This document shows positions 8,567-15,667 of a DNA stretch of 38,923 nucleotides, piece after piece; position 1 is the stretch's first letter, and the number at the start of each line of letters is the position of its first letter. Source of the DNA: VEQN01 sp036405975 (lineage in GTDB: Bacteria; Patescibacteriota; Minisyncoccia; Phycocordibacterales; CAIZLB01); NCBI GenBank assembly GCA_036405975.1, contig DASWWM010000026.1, positions 1 through 38,923 of the forward strand, read 5' to 3'. Both the position numbers and the translations under genes were made by a program. The notes under the pieces were generated by a model, which saw only the letters and a list, made by a program, of their open reading frames with translations, searched no databases and was not told the DNA's origin.

Positions 8567-8594
8567 TTGACAATATTATTCATAGTAGTATAAT
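8567..8594 (+). promoter_or_regulatory. Perfect-consensus sigma70 promoter of the isolated 8.6-8.9 kb unit
   Basis: TTGACA (8567-8572), 16-nt spacer, TATAAT (8589-8594), in an AT-rich block that stands out from the rest of the window. Both hexamers match consensus exactly, the only such case seen here. Expected transcription start is near 8601. Confidence 0.85.
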
Positions 8595-8614
8595 ATTATA
8601 TATAAAGTTCTTTG

Positions 8615-8884
8615 ATGGTTGAGGCAGGCATAAAGCGGTCCAGTCATGACACTGGACCATTCTATGCCCTCCTCAATCCCGAGGCTGGCAAATCAAAACA
8701 TCGCAACCAACAACGCTTAGTGATGAAAACTGCCACCTGCCGCAATCAGCCCCAGCAAGAAGAAGACCGGCCGACCACTGACTGGTCCCCGATGCTCGAC
8801 GATGTCCCACTGGACCCGTTTGCTCGACCGAGCTATGTAAGCGATCGGACCGCTGAAATTCAGCAACCCGTCCTGCCTTCTTAG
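8615..8884 (+). CDS. Possible small protein overlapping the candidate ncRNA (doubtful)
   Basis: An ATG at 8615 opens 89 codons to a TAG at 8882-8884, about 14 nt after the predicted transcription start. The product (beginning MVEAGIKRSSHDTG) has no recognisable domain, signal peptide or membrane helix, and is rich in Pro, Gln, Arg and Asp. Arginine codons are three CGG, three CGC and one CGA, whereas neighbouring core genes use CGA almost alone. The reading frame runs through a long, well-paired hairpin. It is kept as a low-confidence alternative because the promoter-to-ATG distance would be acceptable for translation. Confidence 0.25.
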   Translation: MVEAGIKRSSHDTGPFYALLNPEAGKSKHRNQQRLVMKTATCRNQPQQEEDRPTTDWSPMLDDVPLDPFARPSYVSDRTAEIQQPVLPS

Positions 8885-8906
8885 TCAGCGCGCCTGCCAA
8901 AAACAC

Positions 8907-8941
8907 AACCGACATGTGCACCACACCTCTGTCGGTTTTTT
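8907..8941 (+). terminator. Intrinsic terminator of the candidate ncRNA unit
   Basis: Stem AACCGACA (8907-8914) with TGTCGGTT (8930-8937), 15-nt loop, followed by a run of T. Confidence 0.85.
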
Positions 8942-8992
8942 ATTTTCACAGATTATAGCAATTTTGTTATATCCCCGTTTTAACAACGGCAT

Positions 8993-9036
8993 GCAGATCA
9001 AGGCACAGCGGTGACACAGACAGAGCCTTGATCTGC
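8993..9036 (-). terminator. Long hairpin after pth, possible 3' end or processing site
   Basis: Twelve-bp perfect inverted repeat GCAGATCAAGGC (8993-9004) and GCCTTGATCTGC (9025-9036) around a 20-nt loop, starting 3 nt beyond the pth stop. No T-run follows on the minus strand, so it may stabilise the mRNA end or act as an atypical terminator. A smaller stem CCGTT/AACGG lies at 8975-8989. Confidence 0.45.
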
Positions 9037-9039
9037 TTA

Positions 9040-9645
9040 CTAGTTGAAGGTGTTGGCGGCCCGTTCCCTTCCTTCAGAAATGATCATGGCAACTGCATCA
9101 GCTGCACGCTTTGCCACCTTCTTGATCTCATCAAGCTCGGCTGGCTTGAATTCACCCACGATGAAATCCATGAGCTTCTCCCCTGTCGGCTTCTTCGGCT
9201 TGCCAGTCGGAGTTGTTGGACAAATACCGATTTTCACTCGAACGAAAGCCTCGGTCTTGATAGCTCGTTTGATGGATTCAATACCCTTATGTCCGCCTGA
9301 CCCTCTGTTGAAGACGATCTTCATTGCGCCAATCGGCATATCGAGATCATCCTGGATGACGATAAGCTTCTCCGCCTTCTTCGAACTGTTCACAAGGTCG
9401 CTGACACTTTTGCCAGACTTGTTCATGAATGTCTCGGGCAGGAGGACTGTCACCTTTTCGGTACCGGTTTTTGAAAGTTCGGAATCCACCTCGCCCTGAG
9501 AAAGGAGCGATGCGTATTTCGCACTTTGGACAAAGTCAGGGAAATCATTTTTCTTTACGAAAGCGGCGGCGGCAATCCTTCCGGCATTATGCCGAGTATC
9601 CTTGTATTCTTCTCCTGGGTTTCCGAGTCCGACGACGATATGCAT
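9040..9645 (-). CDS. pth: Peptidyl-tRNA hydrolase
   Basis: 201 residues from the ATG at 9645, the usual size. MHIVVGLGNPGEEYKDTRHNAG holds the conserved N-terminus with the Asn-Pro-Gly motif and catalytic His; TFMNKSGKSV, IVIQDDLDMPIGAMKI and GSGGHKGIESI are the other signature segments. It releases peptides from peptidyl-tRNA that drops off ribosomes. The frame is open upstream to 9768, but those 41 residues are unlike Pth and read back through the divergent lepB promoter and start. A -10-like TAGAAT (extended, TGCTAGAAT) lies about 22 nt before the chosen ATG. It is divergent from lepB. Confidence 0.95.
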   Translation of the reverse strand: MHIVVGLGNPGEEYKDTRHNAGRIAAAAFVKKNDFPDFVQSAKYASLLSQGEVDSELSKTGTEKVTVLLPETFMNKSGKSVSDLVNSSKKAEKLIVIQDDLDMPIGAMKIVFNRGSGGHKGIESIKRAIKTEAFVRVKIGICPTTPTGKPKKPTGEKLMDFIVGEFKPAELDEIKKVAKRAADAVAMIISEGRERAANTFN

Positions 9646-9681
9646 GGCGGTTTGGGTTATTTTCTTGATTCTAGCATAACT

Positions 9682-9687
9682 TATAGT
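9682..9687 (+). promoter_or_regulatory. -10 element of lepB within the pth/lepB divergent region
   Basis: TATAGT 11 nt before the lepB ATG (9699), predicting a leader of only about 5 nt. No clear -35. The divergent pth -10 is within about 15 nt, so the two polymerase sites overlap. Confidence 0.45.
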
Positions 9688-9698
9688 ATCATTTGAAC

Positions 9699-10373
9699 AT
9701 GTATAAAAATCCCGACGAGACGGCAGGTGCCGCACAAAGCGCTGATCCGTTCGCATCCGAAATCGCAATCGACCTAAACAGCGAAGACGGGATGGGTGCC
9801 CCCGACAAGCAGGCCGAAAAGAAGCAGAAGAAGGAGTCTTCGTCTTGGGGCTTTTTGCTCATCCTTTTTGCGATCCTTCTTCCGATCAGGCTCTTCGTTG
9901 CCGAGCCTTTTCTCGTATACGGAGACTCGATGCAGCCGACATTTGAGACCGGCGACTACCTTATCGTTGACGAGCTCACATATCGACTCCGGGAGCCTCG
10001 ACGAGGAGACGTGATCGTTCTTAAGCCGCCGTATGACGAGAAAAGGCATTTCATAAAGCGGATCATCGGCCTTCCCGGCGAGACAGTCATCGTCAAAGGA
10101 TCCGAAGTCACGATCATCAACTCCGAGCACCCTGCGGGCATGAAGCTTGCGGAACCCTATGTCACTCTCCAGAGCGACAAGGAAAGCCGAGTCACGCTTA
10201 CTTCTACCGAGTATTTCGTGGCTGGCGACAACCGGTCAGTAAGCTTCGATTCAAGGAGCTGGGGACCCCTTCCCGCGGCTAACATTAACGGCCGAGCCCT
10301 ATTCCGTTTGTATCCTTTCCCTACTATGAGTATACTGCCGGGCAGCATCAAGGATGCCAACTACGGTAGATAA
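9699..10373 (+). CDS. lepB: Signal peptidase I
   Basis: 224 residues. An acidic, probably disordered N-terminus (1-45) precedes one membrane helix at about 49-67 (SWGFLLILFAILLPIRLFV). Box B is LVYGDSMQPT with nucleophile Ser77, box D holds the general base Lys120 in RHFIKRIIGLPGE, and box E is GDNRSVSFDSRSWG. It cuts signal peptides from exported proteins at the outer membrane face, and would process the PG-binding and beta-propeller proteins of this window. A TTG at 9693 in frame is possible, but the ATG at 9699 fits the -10 TATAGT better. The next gene starts 9 nt after the stop, so the two form an operon. Confidence 0.95.
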   Translation: MYKNPDETAGAAQSADPFASEIAIDLNSEDGMGAPDKQAEKKQKKESSSWGFLLILFAILLPIRLFVAEPFLVYGDSMQPTFETGDYLIVDELTYRLREPRRGDVIVLKPPYDEKRHFIKRIIGLPGETVIVKGSEVTIINSEHPAGMKLAEPYVTLQSDKESRVTLTSTEYFVAGDNRSVSFDSRSWGPLPAANINGRALFRLYPFPTMSILPGSIKDANYGR

Positions 10374-10382
10374 CCCTCCAAT

Positions 10383-11633
10383 ATGTCAGATAAAAACGCT
10401 GAAAAAAACCCGATTCACAAGAATCACCACAAGGCAGAATCGACTGCACGACACTACGGATTCAATGCTTTTCCCGGCCTTGCCGTGGAAAAGCAGGACA
10501 TCCTGAAGTCGAAGAATTTCAAGGACAGCAAGAAGACGACGTTCGTAGACAAGGACTCCGCCATGAGCTTCGACAACCTGCTCGAAGAGAAGATCGCGAT
10601 CATGCGCGCATACATCGACAAGAAGATGAACGACCTTCATCAGCCTCCGATGATCTCATACAGCGGACCTCGTGAAGGGAACCCTCACGCCCCTGAGAAG
10701 TCCAAGATCAAGACATTCAACATCGACATCCTGAGCAATGCGAAGAGCATCGCGGATGCGATCGTGATCGAGACCGCATACGTCATCCTCAAGGAACATC
10801 TCACTGACGACTCCGAGCTCCTCATCGAGATCAACTCGATCGGAGACAAGGACTCGTTTGCGAAGTTCACGAAGGACTTCGTCGCATTCGGAAAGAAGCG
10901 AGTTGCGGACATCCCTGCAGAGATAAAGCAGGCGTTCAAGAAGGATCCATTCGTGCTGTTTACATGCAAAGAAGAGGAATGTTTCGCTCTTCAGGAAGAG
11001 GCGCCCAAGCCGATGAGTTATCTGTCAGAGGTCAGCCGGGACCATTTCCGCGAAGTCCTTGAATACATCGAGTCTCTCAATCTCCCCTACACCATCAACC
11101 ACTCGCTGATCGGCAGCAAGCACCATTCTTCAGGAACGGTATTCCAGATCGTGAAGCTTACGGATACGGGAAAAGTTGATGCCAACGGCGAGAAGAAAAT
11201 GAAGCGAGAGATCGTTGCCATCGGGGAACGGTACAATACGATCTCGAAGAAGGCCTGGGGCAAGAAAGAAGTCCCTGCGGTAGGAGTCACAATGCTCATC
11301 GATGAGAAGGGCGTAAAAACTGACAAGCCTGCAAAGGCGCTCGTCGAGGAAGCACGGTTCTACTTCATCCAGCTCGGATACGACGCCAAGCTCAAGAGTC
11401 TCTCCATCATCGAAATGCTTCGCGTGGCAAACATTCCCGTCCACCAGTCACTTTCACGGGACAAGATTACGAGCCAGCTTGCAGCTGCAGAAAAGCTCAA
11501 CGTTCCGTACATTCTCCTTCTTGGACAGAAGGAAGCTATCGAAAACAGCGTCACCGTCCGGCACGTCCAGACGCGAGCACAGGAAACCGTGAAGCTCGAG
11601 AACCTGATCGAGCACCTCAAGAAGCTCAAGTAA
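10383..11633 (+). CDS. Histidyl-tRNA synthetase-like protein lacking catalytic motifs
   Basis: 416 residues with a HisRS layout: ARHYGF at 22-27, a class II-like core in which IEINSIGDKDSF, CFALQEEAPKPMSYLS and LPYTINHSLIGSKHHSSGTVFQI align with HisRS INSIGD..., EAP..DYL and NPxLVRGLDYYTxTVFEI, and a C-terminal HGTP anticodon-binding domain from about 325 (LGYDAKLKSLSIIEMLRVANIPVHQSL to the end). The HisRS-specific RGLDYYT is replaced (LIGSKHHSSG, 242-251), GGRYDG reads GERYNT (281-286), and no motif 2 Arg pattern or RPE motif is visible. It therefore probably does not make His-AMP; roles as a tRNA-binding or regulatory paralogue (compare HisZ or GCN2 HisRS domains) are possible. It is co-transcribed with lepB and ends at a bidirectional terminator. 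Confidence 0.75.
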   Translation: MSDKNAEKNPIHKNHHKAESTARHYGFNAFPGLAVEKQDILKSKNFKDSKKTTFVDKDSAMSFDNLLEEKIAIMRAYIDKKMNDLHQPPMISYSGPREGNPHAPEKSKIKTFNIDILSNAKSIADAIVIETAYVILKEHLTDDSELLIEINSIGDKDSFAKFTKDFVAFGKKRVADIPAEIKQAFKKDPFVLFTCKEEECFALQEEAPKPMSYLSEVSRDHFREVLEYIESLNLPYTINHSLIGSKHHSSGTVFQIVKLTDTGKVDANGEKKMKREIVAIGERYNTISKKAWGKKEVPAVGVTMLIDEKGVKTDKPAKALVEEARFYFIQLGYDAKLKSLSIIEMLRVANIPVHQSLSRDKITSQLAAAEKLNVPYILLLGQKEAIENSVTVRHVQTRAQETVKLENLIEHLKKLK

Positions 11634-11649
11634 GAAAAGAAAAATAAAG

Positions 11650-11682
11650 AGGCCCCGTTCTGCATTGTGCAGAACGGGGCCT
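11650..11682. terminator. Bidirectional intrinsic terminator
   Basis: Fifteen-bp perfect stem (11650-11664 with 11668-11682, core GGCCCCGTTCTGCA) with loop TTG. On the minus strand a T-rich tail (CTTTATTTTT) follows, ending the gene at 11704-12195; on the plus strand it ends the lepB operon with a weaker TTTG tail. Confidence 0.88.
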
Positions 11683-11703
11683 TTGCTTGATGACAACGCC
11701 ACC

Positions 11704-12195
11704 TTATCTAGGGATGATCACCTTGGCCTTCGTCGCCTTCGAAATGGTTTCGGAAAGAGCCTCCGTTAAATGAGGCCTGTCCTGATTCGCAGGATCATAA
11801 ACGACCCTGTAAGCCAGAGTTTTTCCATTCACGTCAAAGAACAAGAGGTTGTTTACCCCTGAGGTATCGTGACAATCAGAGTTGAGGACTGAGAAAATGG
11901 CCGACAGCGGAAGATAAGGACTGCCAGCCTGTTTCCAGATCGCCGAGAACCGAATTCCTTGCTGGAAATGAATGTCCTTGGCAAAGAGTTCGACAGGATC
12001 GAGACTCACACTGAGTCCCAGAAACGGGGCCAGAGAATCCTTACAGCAAAGGTGCAGCTTTTCAGCTATCAATTGCATATGTGATTTTTCAATCACGAGG
12101 TCGTTTGACCAGGGTTCCAACTCCACTTTACAGTCCTCCAGAATCCTTCTCGGATCGAAAAAAACCGGACCCGACGCCTTTATTCGCTTTTCCAT
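11704..12195 (-). CDS. Hypothetical protein
   Basis: 163 residues from the ATG at 12195; the frame stays open to a TTG at 12228, which would add 11 residues (MKTANNRNSRT). Not recognised. No membrane helix or signal peptide is visible. It mixes hydrophobic strands and charged helices, with three Cys (CKVELE, LCCKD) plus one in DCHD, and a C-terminal stretch, LLFFDVNGKTLAYRVVYDPANQDRP, that looks like an alpha/beta domain. It lies alone on the minus strand, divergent from rpsU and ending at the shared terminator at 11650-11682. Codon use and length suggest a real gene. Confidence 0.6.
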   Translation of the reverse strand: MEKRIKASGPVFFDPRRILEDCKVELEPWSNDLVIEKSHMQLIAEKLHLCCKDSLAPFLGLSVSLDPVELFAKDIHFQQGIRFSAIWKQAGSPYLPLSAIFSVLNSDCHDTSGVNNLLFFDVNGKTLAYRVVYDPANQDRPHLTEALSETISKATKAKVIIPR

Positions 12196-12267
12196 AGTTC
12201 GGGAGTTTCTATTGTTTGCAGTTTTCAAATACCAATTTTACGCGTTACAGCGTACCAAAAACGGCTA

Positions 12268-12296
12268 TTGCAATCAATGGTTGCACATGATATATT
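12268..12296 (+). promoter_or_regulatory. Promoter of rpsU-ybeY
   Basis: TTGCAA (12268-12273), 17-nt spacer, TATATT (12291-12296), then 9 nt to the rpsU ATG. The predicted transcript has a leader of only a few nucleotides. Confidence 0.7.
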
Positions 12297-12305
12297 GAGT
12301 CACCT

Positions 12306-12542
12306 ATGATTAACGTCAATATACAGAAAAACCCAAACGAGAGCGCTTCTTCGGTCCTCCGACGATTCACGAAGAAGGTTCAGGAGTCTGGCGTCCTCAA
12401 CCGAGTCCGATCGATCAAGTACACTGAAAGAACTCTTTCATACTACAAGACGAAGAAGAAGGCTCTTGAGAAGCTCAAGCGACAGCTCGAGCGAGAGCGA
12501 CTCATCAAGCTTGGAAAGCTTGTCGTTCCGACAAGACGGTAG
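12306..12542 (+). CDS. rpsU: 30S ribosomal protein S21
   Basis: 78 residues, very basic, with the S21 pattern ESASSVLRRFTKKVQESGVL, RSIKYTERTLSYYKTKKKALEKLKRQ. S21 sits near the anti-Shine-Dalgarno end of 16S rRNA and assists initiation; its presence with almost no Shine-Dalgarno sequences in the window is notable. ybeY starts 29 nt downstream on the same strand. Confidence 0.95.
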   Translation: MINVNIQKNPNESASSVLRRFTKKVQESGVLNRVRSIKYTERTLSYYKTKKKALEKLKRQLERERLIKLGKLVVPTRR

Positions 12543-12571
12543 TCTGTCTGGCCCTTGCGCCACAAAACAAT

Positions 12572-12979
12572 ATGATGAAGGTACTCTACGAACAGGATTC
12601 ATTTGCAATATCTTCAACCGTGAAAAACGCACCGAGAGTCAAAGGTGTGTTTTTTCGTGACATAAAAAATGAAGTTCTTGGCAAAGACTATGAGCTGAGC
12701 CTCGTCTTCGTCGGAAAGACAAGAGCAAGAACGCTCAATAGGACGCATCGACAAAAAGATTACGCCACCGACATCCTGAGCTTCTCGATCGACAAAGAGA
12801 TGGGCGAAATATTCATTTACGGACCCAAAGCAGAGAGCAAGGCGAAAGAATTCGATAAAACTTTCGCTGAATACCTTCCATTTTTATTTATCCACGGGCT
12901 ATTCCATTTGAAAGGATTCGATCATGGTAGTAGAATGGAAAGCGAAGAAGCAAGAGTTCGAAGCTTGTTCAGAGTTTAA
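12572..12979 (+). CDS. ybeY: Endoribonuclease YbeY (rRNA maturation factor)
   Basis: 135 residues, near the family norm. The zinc-binding H3xH5xH motif is intact in HGLFHLKGFDHG, preceded by RTLNRTHRQKDYATDILSFS, which is conserved in the family. YbeY is a single-strand RNase needed for 16S 3' end maturation and ribosome quality control. Two ATG codons in tandem (12572 and 12575) make the exact start uncertain by one residue. It follows rpsU and ends 41 nt before ftsA. Confidence 0.92.
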   Translation: MMKVLYEQDSFAISSTVKNAPRVKGVFFRDIKNEVLGKDYELSLVFVGKTRARTLNRTHRQKDYATDILSFSIDKEMGEIFIYGPKAESKAKEFDKTFAEYLPFLFIHGLFHLKGFDHGSRMESEEARVRSLFRV

Positions 12980-13020
12980 ATTTATCAGCTTATTTCCGCG
13001 GACGGACATTTACATACACA

Positions 13021-14214
13021 ATGGCATCAGGTCGAAACACAGCAGTCGGCATCGACGTAGGGACGTACCAAGTAAAGGTAATCGTCGGCGAACTCGATCC
13101 TAAGAGCGATAAGGCAGTTCCGCGCATCATCGGATCTGGCATTGCTGAGTCTCGGGGCATGCGCCATGGATTCATCACGAACCAGGCTGATGCCGTCAAA
13201 AGCATCAAGGCAGCGGTGTCCGCCGCCGAGAAGTCTGCCGGCTTCCCCATCAAAAAAGCGTATGTCTCTGTCGGAGGCGTCGGCCTCTCCGCAATCATCT
13301 CTTTCGGAAGCGTCGTCACGACAAAGGCTGACTCTGAAATCACGGAACTCGACCTTAAGCGGGTTATTGAGGAAAGCGAGAAGGAACTTCCAAACTCGTA
13401 TATCCAGAATAGAAAGATCATTCACACCGTCCCACTCGAATACCGAGTAGACGGAAAGAAAGTCCTCGGACGACCCCTTGGGCTCAAGGGCGTGAAGCTT
13501 GAGTCACGAGTACTGTACATCACTTCCCTTGCGCACCACCTCACGGATCTTTTGAATGCGATCGACGACGCCGACATCGAAGTGCTCGACGTTACTGCCG
13601 CGCCTATCGCAGCGAGCCTTGTGACACTGACAAAGACGCAGAAGATCGCAGGCTGCATTCTTGCAAATATCGGATCAGAGACGACATCCATCATCGTATT
13701 TGAAAACAATATGCCCGTATCCATGGAGATGTTCCAGATCGGCTCGAATGACATCACAAATGACCTTGCGCTCGGCCTCAAAATTTCAATTGAGGAGGCC
13801 GAGCAGATCAAGCTCGGACATGGCCGCATCGGCGAGTTCTCAAAGAGGAAAATCGAGGAGATCGTCGTCGCACGACTCTCCGACATCTTCGATCTTATTG
13901 AGGACCACCTCAGAAAAATCGACAGAAACGGACTCCTTCCTGCCGGCATCATCCTTACAGGAGGAGGTTCGGGCATCCCGAACATTGAGGAGCTCGCCAA
14001 GATGGCACTCAAGCTTCCATCCAAGCAGTCCCGGCTCAGATTCGAAGGCAATTCAAAGAACCTGAGCGCAGACTTTGAATGGGCAGTGGCGTACGGACTC
14101 ATCCTCCTTAACCTTTCGGATAATCCGGAAGGAGAAGGCTATCCGCCAACATTTGAGCCATTCAAGAAGGCTGGTCTCCAGCTCTGGAAATGGATCAAGC
14201 AGTTCCTTCCTTAG
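13021..14214 (+). CDS. ftsA: Cell division protein FtsA
   Basis: 397 residues of the actin/ASKHA fold. AVGIDVGTYQVKVIVGEL is the phosphate-1 loop, KKAYVSVGGVGLSAI and RDSEITELDLKRVIEESE-like segments belong to the SHS2T/1C domain, CILANIGSETTSIIVFEN is phosphate-2, and GIILTGGGSGIPNIEELA is the adenosine motif. The C-terminus KAGLQLWKWIKQFLP is an amphipathic helix that would bind the membrane. FtsA polymerises and tethers FtsZ to the membrane. A terminator and a separate promoter lie between it and ftsZ, so the two are adjacent but not simply co-transcribed. Confidence 0.95.
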   Translation: MASGRNTAVGIDVGTYQVKVIVGELDPKSDKAVPRIIGSGIAESRGMRHGFITNQADAVKSIKAAVSAAEKSAGFPIKKAYVSVGGVGLSAIISFGSVVTTKADSEITELDLKRVIEESEKELPNSYIQNRKIIHTVPLEYRVDGKKVLGRPLGLKGVKLESRVLYITSLAHHLTDLLNAIDDADIEVLDVTAAPIAASLVTLTKTQKIAGCILANIGSETTSIIVFENNMPVSMEMFQIGSNDITNDLALGLKISIEEAEQIKLGHGRIGEFSKRKIEEIVVARLSDIFDLIEDHLRKIDRNGLLPAGIILTGGGSGIPNIEELAKMALKLPSKQSRLRFEGNSKNLSADFEWAVAYGLILLNLSDNPEGEGYPPTFEPFKKAGLQLWKWIKQFLP

Positions 14215-14258
14215 GCGTCTTTAACCGCTTTTCGGACTTCATTGAATTTTCATATTGA

Positions 14259-14279
14259 GCTGCCTTTGGCAGCGTTTTT
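14259..14279 (+). terminator. Intrinsic terminator of ftsA
   Basis: Stem GCTGCC (14259-14264) with GGCAGC (14268-14273), loop TTT, then GTTTTT. It separates ftsA from ftsZ. Confidence 0.75.
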
Positions 14280-14307
14280 AGGCAATACTTTAGCCATATT
14301 GTCGCCT

Positions 14308-14335
14308 TTTACAATTAAAATCGCAGTGGTATTAT
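14308..14335 (+). promoter_or_regulatory. Promoter of ftsZ
   Basis: TTTACA (14308-14313), 16-nt spacer, TATTAT (14330-14335). The start near 14342 gives a leader of about 60 nt with a small hairpin CGTGC/GCACG (about 14360-14377). Confidence 0.6.
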
Positions 14336-14402
14336 TACGCCATATTAACCGGAAGCCATGTCGTGCTCCTGCGCACGATGAGTTTCAATTTTTATAAAAA
14401 TC

Positions 14403-15662
14403 ATGCCTCAAGTAAAACCAGAAGTAGAAACATTTGCACGAATTAAAGTTGTTGGAGTCGGAGGTTCAGGAAAGAACGCGACCAACCACATGATCAACGC
14501 CAAGGTAAAGAGCGTAGATTTTCTTGCAATCAATACAGACGCACAGGACCTCCACCACTCTCTCGCAAAGAAGAAGATTCACATCGGAAAGAATCTCACG
14601 CGAGGACTCGGAGCGGGCATGAATCCCGAAGTCGGAAAGCGAGCGGCAGAAGAGACGAAGGAAGAGATCCAGGAGGCGCTCAAGAACTCTGACATGGTAT
14701 TCGTCGCAGGAGGTCTCGGAGGAGGAACATGCACAGGAGCAGGACCTGTAGTCGCGAAGATCGCCCGAGAGATGGGTGCCCTCACGATCGGCGTCGTCAC
14801 GAAGCCGTTCATGTTTGAAGGACAGTCACGAATGCGACTTGCAGAGCAAGGTCTCGACGACCTCAGCAAGGCAGTAGACGCCCTTGTGGTCATTCCAAAC
14901 GACAAGCTCCTCGGAGCAGTCGGAAAGGATACGACGGCAAAGCAGGCATTCAGCATGTGCGACGAAGTGCTTCGACAGGCAGTTGAAGGCATCTCTGACC
15001 TCATCACCATGCCTGGTACTGTCGGTAACATCGACTTCGCCGACATTCGAGCGGTACTCGAAGATGCAGGCTCAGCCCTTATGGGTATTGGAACTGCGAG
15101 TGGAGAAAAGCGAGCCGAAGAAGCGGCACGAGCAGCCATCAGCTCCCCTCTTATCGATGTCTCTATCCACGGAGCGAAAGGCGTTCTCTTCTCTATCGCA
15201 TCTGGAGACGACCTCACTATGTGGGAAATCCAGGAGGCTGCGAAAATCATTACTGACTCTGTCGACCCTAATGCCAAGATCATCTTCGGTACGGTCAAGG
15301 ACGAGAAGCTCAAGAAGAATGAAATCAAGATCACCGTTATCGCAGCCAACTTCCCTGACTCTCCTGTTACTCGACGGGCATTCTCGCTTTCTCCAGAGCC
15401 ATCACGAAATGAGATCGAGAGCCCGGCCCCTGAAGCTCGACGAGGCATCTTCAATTCATTCGGAGGCGGAAACCCGGCCCCTCAGCAGCAGGCGCCTCAG
15501 GCAATCCAGCAGCCGGCTCCCCAGGCTCCTCAGCAGCCCGTACAGCAGGCTCCAGTGCAGGAAATGAAGCGACCTGAAGCCCCGGCTCCTATCCAGACAA
15601 CTGACGATGACGATGAATGGGGTGCGGTTCCGGCTTTCCTTCGACGAAACAAGCTCAAATAA
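14403..15662 (+). CDS. ftsZ: Cell division protein FtsZ
   Basis: 419 residues. The tubulin GTP-binding signature GGLGGGTCTGAGP is near residue 103, the N-terminus has KVVGVGGSGKNATNHM, and the T7 loop region contains NIDFADIRAVL, which completes the neighbour's GTPase site. After the globular core comes a Gln/Pro/Ala-rich linker (about 350-398), then the conserved C-terminal peptide DDEWGAVPAFLRR that binds FtsA. It forms the division ring. 17 of 18 arginines are CGA. It has its own promoter and a long composite hairpin behind it. Confidence 0.97.
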   Translation: MPQVKPEVETFARIKVVGVGGSGKNATNHMINAKVKSVDFLAINTDAQDLHHSLAKKKIHIGKNLTRGLGAGMNPEVGKRAAEETKEEIQEALKNSDMVFVAGGLGGGTCTGAGPVVAKIAREMGALTIGVVTKPFMFEGQSRMRLAEQGLDDLSKAVDALVVIPNDKLLGAVGKDTTAKQAFSMCDEVLRQAVEGISDLITMPGTVGNIDFADIRAVLEDAGSALMGIGTASGEKRAEEAARAAISSPLIDVSIHGAKGVLFSIASGDDLTMWEIQEAAKIITDSVDPNAKIIFGTVKDEKLKKNEIKITVIAANFPDSPVTRRAFSLSPEPSRNEIESPAPEARRGIFNSFGGGNPAPQQQAPQAIQQPAPQAPQQPVQQAPVQEMKRPEAPAPIQTTDDDDEWGAVPAFLRRNKLK

Positions 15663-15667
15663 ACTTC

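Larger units (their letters stand above)
8601..8941 (+). ncRNA. Candidate structured non-coding RNA, about 340 nt, family not recognised
   Basis: A stand-alone unit between a consensus promoter and an intrinsic terminator. The 5' part folds into a long hairpin, 8619-8676: outer pairs TTGAGG/CCTCAA, then GGCATA/TATGCC, then an 8-bp perfect stem GGTCCAGT (8637-8644) with ACTGGACC (8651-8658) around the loop CATGAC. Further possible stems are TGGCA/TGCCA enclosing CATCGC/GTGATG (about 8686-8735), GGTCC/GGACC (about 8795-8825), and CCGA-GC/GC-TCGG near 8828-8848. GGCAGGC at 8623-8629 can also pair with GCCTGCC at 8892-8898, a possible closing helix that would compete with part of the 5' hairpin. 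No tmRNA, RNase P, SRP RNA or 6S consensus was found. The alternative is a 90-residue protein (listed separately); its Arg codons are one CGA of seven, the opposite of core genes here, which favours RNA. Confidence 0.55.

Noticed and set aside
8601..8941. Identity of the ncRNA candidate as tmRNA, RNase P RNA, SRP RNA or 6S RNA
   Set aside because: No tRNA-like acceptor/T-arm with a tag frame, no RNase P conserved cores, no SRP apical GGAA/GGAG loop motif and no single long 6S-type rod could be found.
9646..9768. N-terminal extension of Pth by 41 residues
   Set aside because: It is unlike Pth and would read through the divergent lepB start and promoter; the ATG at 9645 gives the family N-terminus.
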